A stretch of DNA of 64,000 nucleotides, taken from Aquibacillus koreensis. Its GTDB lineage: Bacteria > Bacillota > Bacilli > Bacillales > Amphibacillaceae. The translations under genes and the position numbers were made by a program. This document shows positions 61,982-64,000 of the stretch, one piece after another. The stretch lies in NCBI RefSeq assembly GCF_025154055.1, contig NZ_JAOALK010000013.1:1-64000 (forward strand), given 5' to 3'. Position 1 is the first letter of the stretch; each line of letters begins with the position of its first letter. The notes beneath the pieces are model-generated. The model did no database searches, was not told the DNA's origin, and saw nothing but the letters and a program-made list of their open reading frames with translations.

Positions 61982-62749
61982 CTAAAATAGTTGGGCTACT
62001 AATCCGAGTATAACCAGAATAGCGATAGCGCCGATTATGACTGGACGAATAATATGTTTGTAACGGTATCTCTTTTTATTCCATCGGTTTGGGTCAAACT
62101 GAACAGAACCATCATTTCTAGGTTTTCTTCGATTTCTCGATAGGGAAAAAGGTCTGACATTGATTAGCGCCAATGGTCCTAATGCTAACCCACCAATAAA
62201 ACCAAAAAGGTGAGCATATATATTAATATCAGTACTTAAAAAAGTCATTACTAAGCCAATGATCGTTATCGTAGACACTAATTTTGCGTTTGCTTGATCA
62301 ATCAGATCTTTGCGTAGAAATACCATATAGATGTAAAGACCAAATAGCCCGTAGATTGCTCCAGACGCACCTACATGAATATAGTAAGGATCTGGTTCCA
62401 AATAATAAGTGAACAAGTTACCAATTATACCGGATATAAAATACACAAGTAAGAACTTAATTTTACCTAGCATTTGTTCTAGCGCTGGGCCGAATAACAC
62501 AAGCGAAAAAGAGTTAAATAACACATGCATGATCCCAGCAGGGCTGTGGATGAAGATTGGTGTCACATGTCGCCAATACTCCCCTTGGTCAATCATTAGA
62601 TTAAATCCCCTGCCCCAGTAATAGATATATCCACCAAAAGGTAAGTCAAGATACATCATGAGCCATATAACCACTTGAATGGCAATGATGGTGCTAACAA
62701 CAGGGTAAAATCGAATGAAATCTTTAAAGCTTTCGGTTCGAATAAACAT
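61982..62749 (-). CDS. rhomboid-family intramembrane serine protease
   Basis: A 255-residue polytopic protein. The catalytic Ser lies in HVGASGAIYGLFG and the His in NIYAHLFGFIGGLALG; the preceding HSPAGIMHVLFNSFSL supplies the conserved His/Asn of TM2. Six core helices, then a basic cytoplasmic stretch and a C-terminal membrane segment. ATG 62749 follows AAAGGAG. Next to acpS, as the B. subtilis rhomboid homologue YdcA is. Confidence 0.9.
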   Translation of the reverse strand: MFIRTESFKDFIRFYPVVSTIIAIQVVIWLMMYLDLPFGGYIYYWGRGFNLMIDQGEYWRHVTPIFIHSPAGIMHVLFNSFSLVLFGPALEQMLGKIKFLLVYFISGIIGNLFTYYLEPDPYYIHVGASGAIYGLFGLYIYMVFLRKDLIDQANAKLVSTITIIGLVMTFLSTDINIYAHLFGFIGGLALGPLALINVRPFSLSRNRRKPRNDGSVQFDPNRWNKKRYRYKHIIRPVIIGAIAILVILGLVAQLF

Positions 62750-62893
62750 ATAGGTTCTCCTTTGCAATGTTTCTATTTATATATAATACTTTACATAGAA
62801 GGTTATTCACAAACAAAACCAATCCCTTATATTGGATAACATAGTAGTTGCGGGCAAATATATATACTATAAAGACGAAGGTAGTTGGTGTAC

Positions 62894-63253
62894 ATGATAA
62901 AAGGAATTGGAATTGATATTGTAGAATTAAAGCGAATAGAAGCAAGTATGAAAAAGAGCGACCGTTTTGCTTTGCGAATACTTACAAAGGTTGAATGGCA
63001 AGTATATGAAGATTTAAACGCAGAAAGAAGAAAAGTAGAATACCTGGCAGGAAGATTCGCAGCAAAGGAAGCGTGTTCGAAAGCGTTTGGTACGGGAATA
63101 GGTAGTAAACTTAGTTTTCAGGACATAGAGATCACTACGGAAAAAAGCGGTGCCCCAAAGTTAGAGGTGATAGGAATGAAAAAAAGTAAGTTATTTGTTT
63201 CTATTTCCCATAGTGAAACGTATGCCGTTGCACAAGTAATTATAGAAGAATAG
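62894..63253 (+). CDS. acpS: holo-[acyl-carrier-protein] synthase
   Basis: Transfers 4'-phosphopantetheine from CoA to apo-ACP. The 119-residue protein matches AcpS: MIKGIGIDIVELKRI with the Mg-binding Asp, EYLAGRFAAKEACSKAFGTGIG, LSFQDIEI and VSISHSETYAVAQVI. ATG 62894 gives the conserved start, but the AAGG site is 13 bases away; GTG 62888 is better spaced and would add two residues. Divergent from rhomboid, upstream of nnrE. Confidence 0.95.
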   Translation: MIKGIGIDIVELKRIEASMKKSDRFALRILTKVEWQVYEDLNAERRKVEYLAGRFAAKEACSKAFGTGIGSKLSFQDIEITTEKSGAPKLEVIGMKKSKLFVSISHSETYAVAQVIIEE

Positions 63254-63397
63254 TAACAGCTTTTTTGGGGCGAGATATAAAGGGAATTACATAGATAAAG
63301 TAAGCTATTTTCTATTCTTTTTTTTGGACATGTTAGGCTAGTCTGCATAATCGTCTAGTTTGTCTCATATATTTTAGTGCGGGTAGGAGGGAACATT

Positions 63398-64000
63398 GTG
63401 CAAATCGTGACCGCAAAAGAAATGTACGAAATAGACCGCCTTACGATAGAAAAGGGAGGGGTAGATGGAAAGCTCCTGATGGAAAATGCCGGAAGATCCA
63501 TTGTAAATCACATGCTTCCAATTATTGATCGTACCAAATCGATACTAGTTTTAGTTGGAGGTGGTAATAACGGAGGAGATGGCTTCGTTATTGCTAGGAC
63601 TCTTTTAACTGATGGTTATGATGTACTTGTCGTTCAGCTTGTTCCAGATTATAAGATAAAAGGGGAAGCGGCATATCATAAGCAGTTGTGGTTGAATTTT
63701 GGTGGAATCGTTCATGTCTTTCAAGATACTAGCATGATAAGACGTTATCTGTTGGATGCAGATATTGTGGTCGACGCTATGTTGGGGATAGGTATTTCTG
63801 GAGAAGTCAGACAACCCTTAAAAGATGTGATTGGGCTGGTTAACCAAGTAGAAGCATTGACAATCTCTGTGGACATTCCTAGTGGTTTACCTGCTGATGA
63901 AGGGGAATCCCACTTTGAAGCAGTTGTTGCTGATTATACCTTTATAGTTGAGCATCCTAAAATGAGTTTATTTTTAGAAAGCTGCAGCCCTTTTTACGGG
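63398..64000 (+). CDS. nnrE: NAD(P)H-hydrate epimerase domain (YjeF_N), truncated by window end
   Basis: 201 codons are present and the frame is still open at 64000. The N-terminal YjeF domain is clear: MQIVTAKEMYEIDRLTIE, LLMENAGRSI, VGGGNNGGDGFVIAR, VDAMLGIGISGEVRQP and SVDIPSGLPADEG. It repairs damaged NAD(P)HX by epimerisation; in bacilli it is usually fused to the ADP-dependent dehydratase NnrD, which would lie beyond the window. GTG 63398 follows AGGAGG. Confidence 0.9.
   Translation, partial: MQIVTAKEMYEIDRLTIEKGGVDGKLLMENAGRSIVNHMLPIIDRTKSILVLVGGGNNGGDGFVIARTLLTDGYDVLVVQLVPDYKIKGEAAYHKQLWLNFGGIVHVFQDTSMIRRYLLDADIVVDAMLGIGISGEVRQPLKDVIGLVNQVEALTISVDIPSGLPADEGESHFEAVVADYTFIVEHPKMSLFLESCSPFYG

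Overview
The window is a low-GC, Gram-positive chromosome segment from an endospore-forming member of the Bacillaceae. An alpha/beta-type small acid-soluble spore protein, a YteA-type zinc finger protein, a YppG-like protein, FMN, T-box and cobalamin leaders, and strong AGGAGG ribosome binding sites with many TTG/GTG starts all support this. The genus is an inference; the gene set looks like the Oceanobacillus/Virgibacillus neighbourhood. I found no rRNA, tRNA, CRISPR array, transposase or prophage. The gene content is ordinary chromosomal housekeeping, and the unusual material is between the genes.

Layout. 1-2.2 kb: 52-bp tandem array, SASP gene, DUF4349 lipoprotein. 2.2-10.4 kb: arginine end-pathway genes argG-argH and carA-carB-argF, each group tightly coupled, with a candidate ArgR site on the argG promoter. 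10.8-13.7 kb: nicotinamidase, murB, and an ECF sigma factor with its membrane partner. 14.0-17.7 kb: FMN riboswitch and ribD-ribE-ribBA-ribH. 17.8-19.7 kb: proline T-box and a type 3 prolyl-tRNA synthetase. 19.7-26.9 kb: membrane protein, glutathione peroxidase, tRNA hydroxylase TrhO, cold-shock protein, methyltransferase/MFS pair, LysR regulator and a beta-hydroxyacid dehydrogenase. 27.1-30.8 kb: cobalamin riboswitch controlling class I ribonucleotide reductase. 30.8-33.2 kb: S51 peptidase, ElaA-type acetyltransferase, YteA, Zn-ribbon protein. 33.4-37.0 kb: HtrA protease divergent from a CssRS-like two-component system. 37-45.6 kb: typA, PQQ-type dehydrogenase lipoprotein, DUF1232, a 49-residue gene, HD hydrolase, DUF2935, CapA-like lipoprotein, PadR/DUF1129 pair. 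45.8-52.4 kb: DUF368 (PopT), thioredoxin-like protein, methyltransferases, a second ECF sigma/DUF4179 pair, GNAT, MarR. 52.4-54.6 kb: an ABC-F ATPase behind a leader peptide and two tandem terminators. 55-64 kb: glutaredoxin-like protein, YppG, esterase, DegV, EamA, structured leader plus DEAD-box helicase, a decayed YkvI-type gene, rhomboid, acpS and a truncated nnrE.

The most distinctive signal is a set of intergenic repeat families with rigid internal geometry, all lying just downstream of genes: two 181-bp elements (10488-10668, 47150-47330), two 223-bp elements in opposite orientation (41949-42171, 60334-60556), two arrays of six 9-bp boxes exactly 21 bp apart (25886, 33167), and two 52-bp tandem arrays (1-361; 38989-39440, the latter with a hairpin in each unit). 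Box spacing is identical to the base between copies even where the spacer sequence has diverged. Two candidate RNA regulators also stand out: a four-arm attenuator in front of the ABC-F gene, and a structured leader in front of the DEAD-box helicase.
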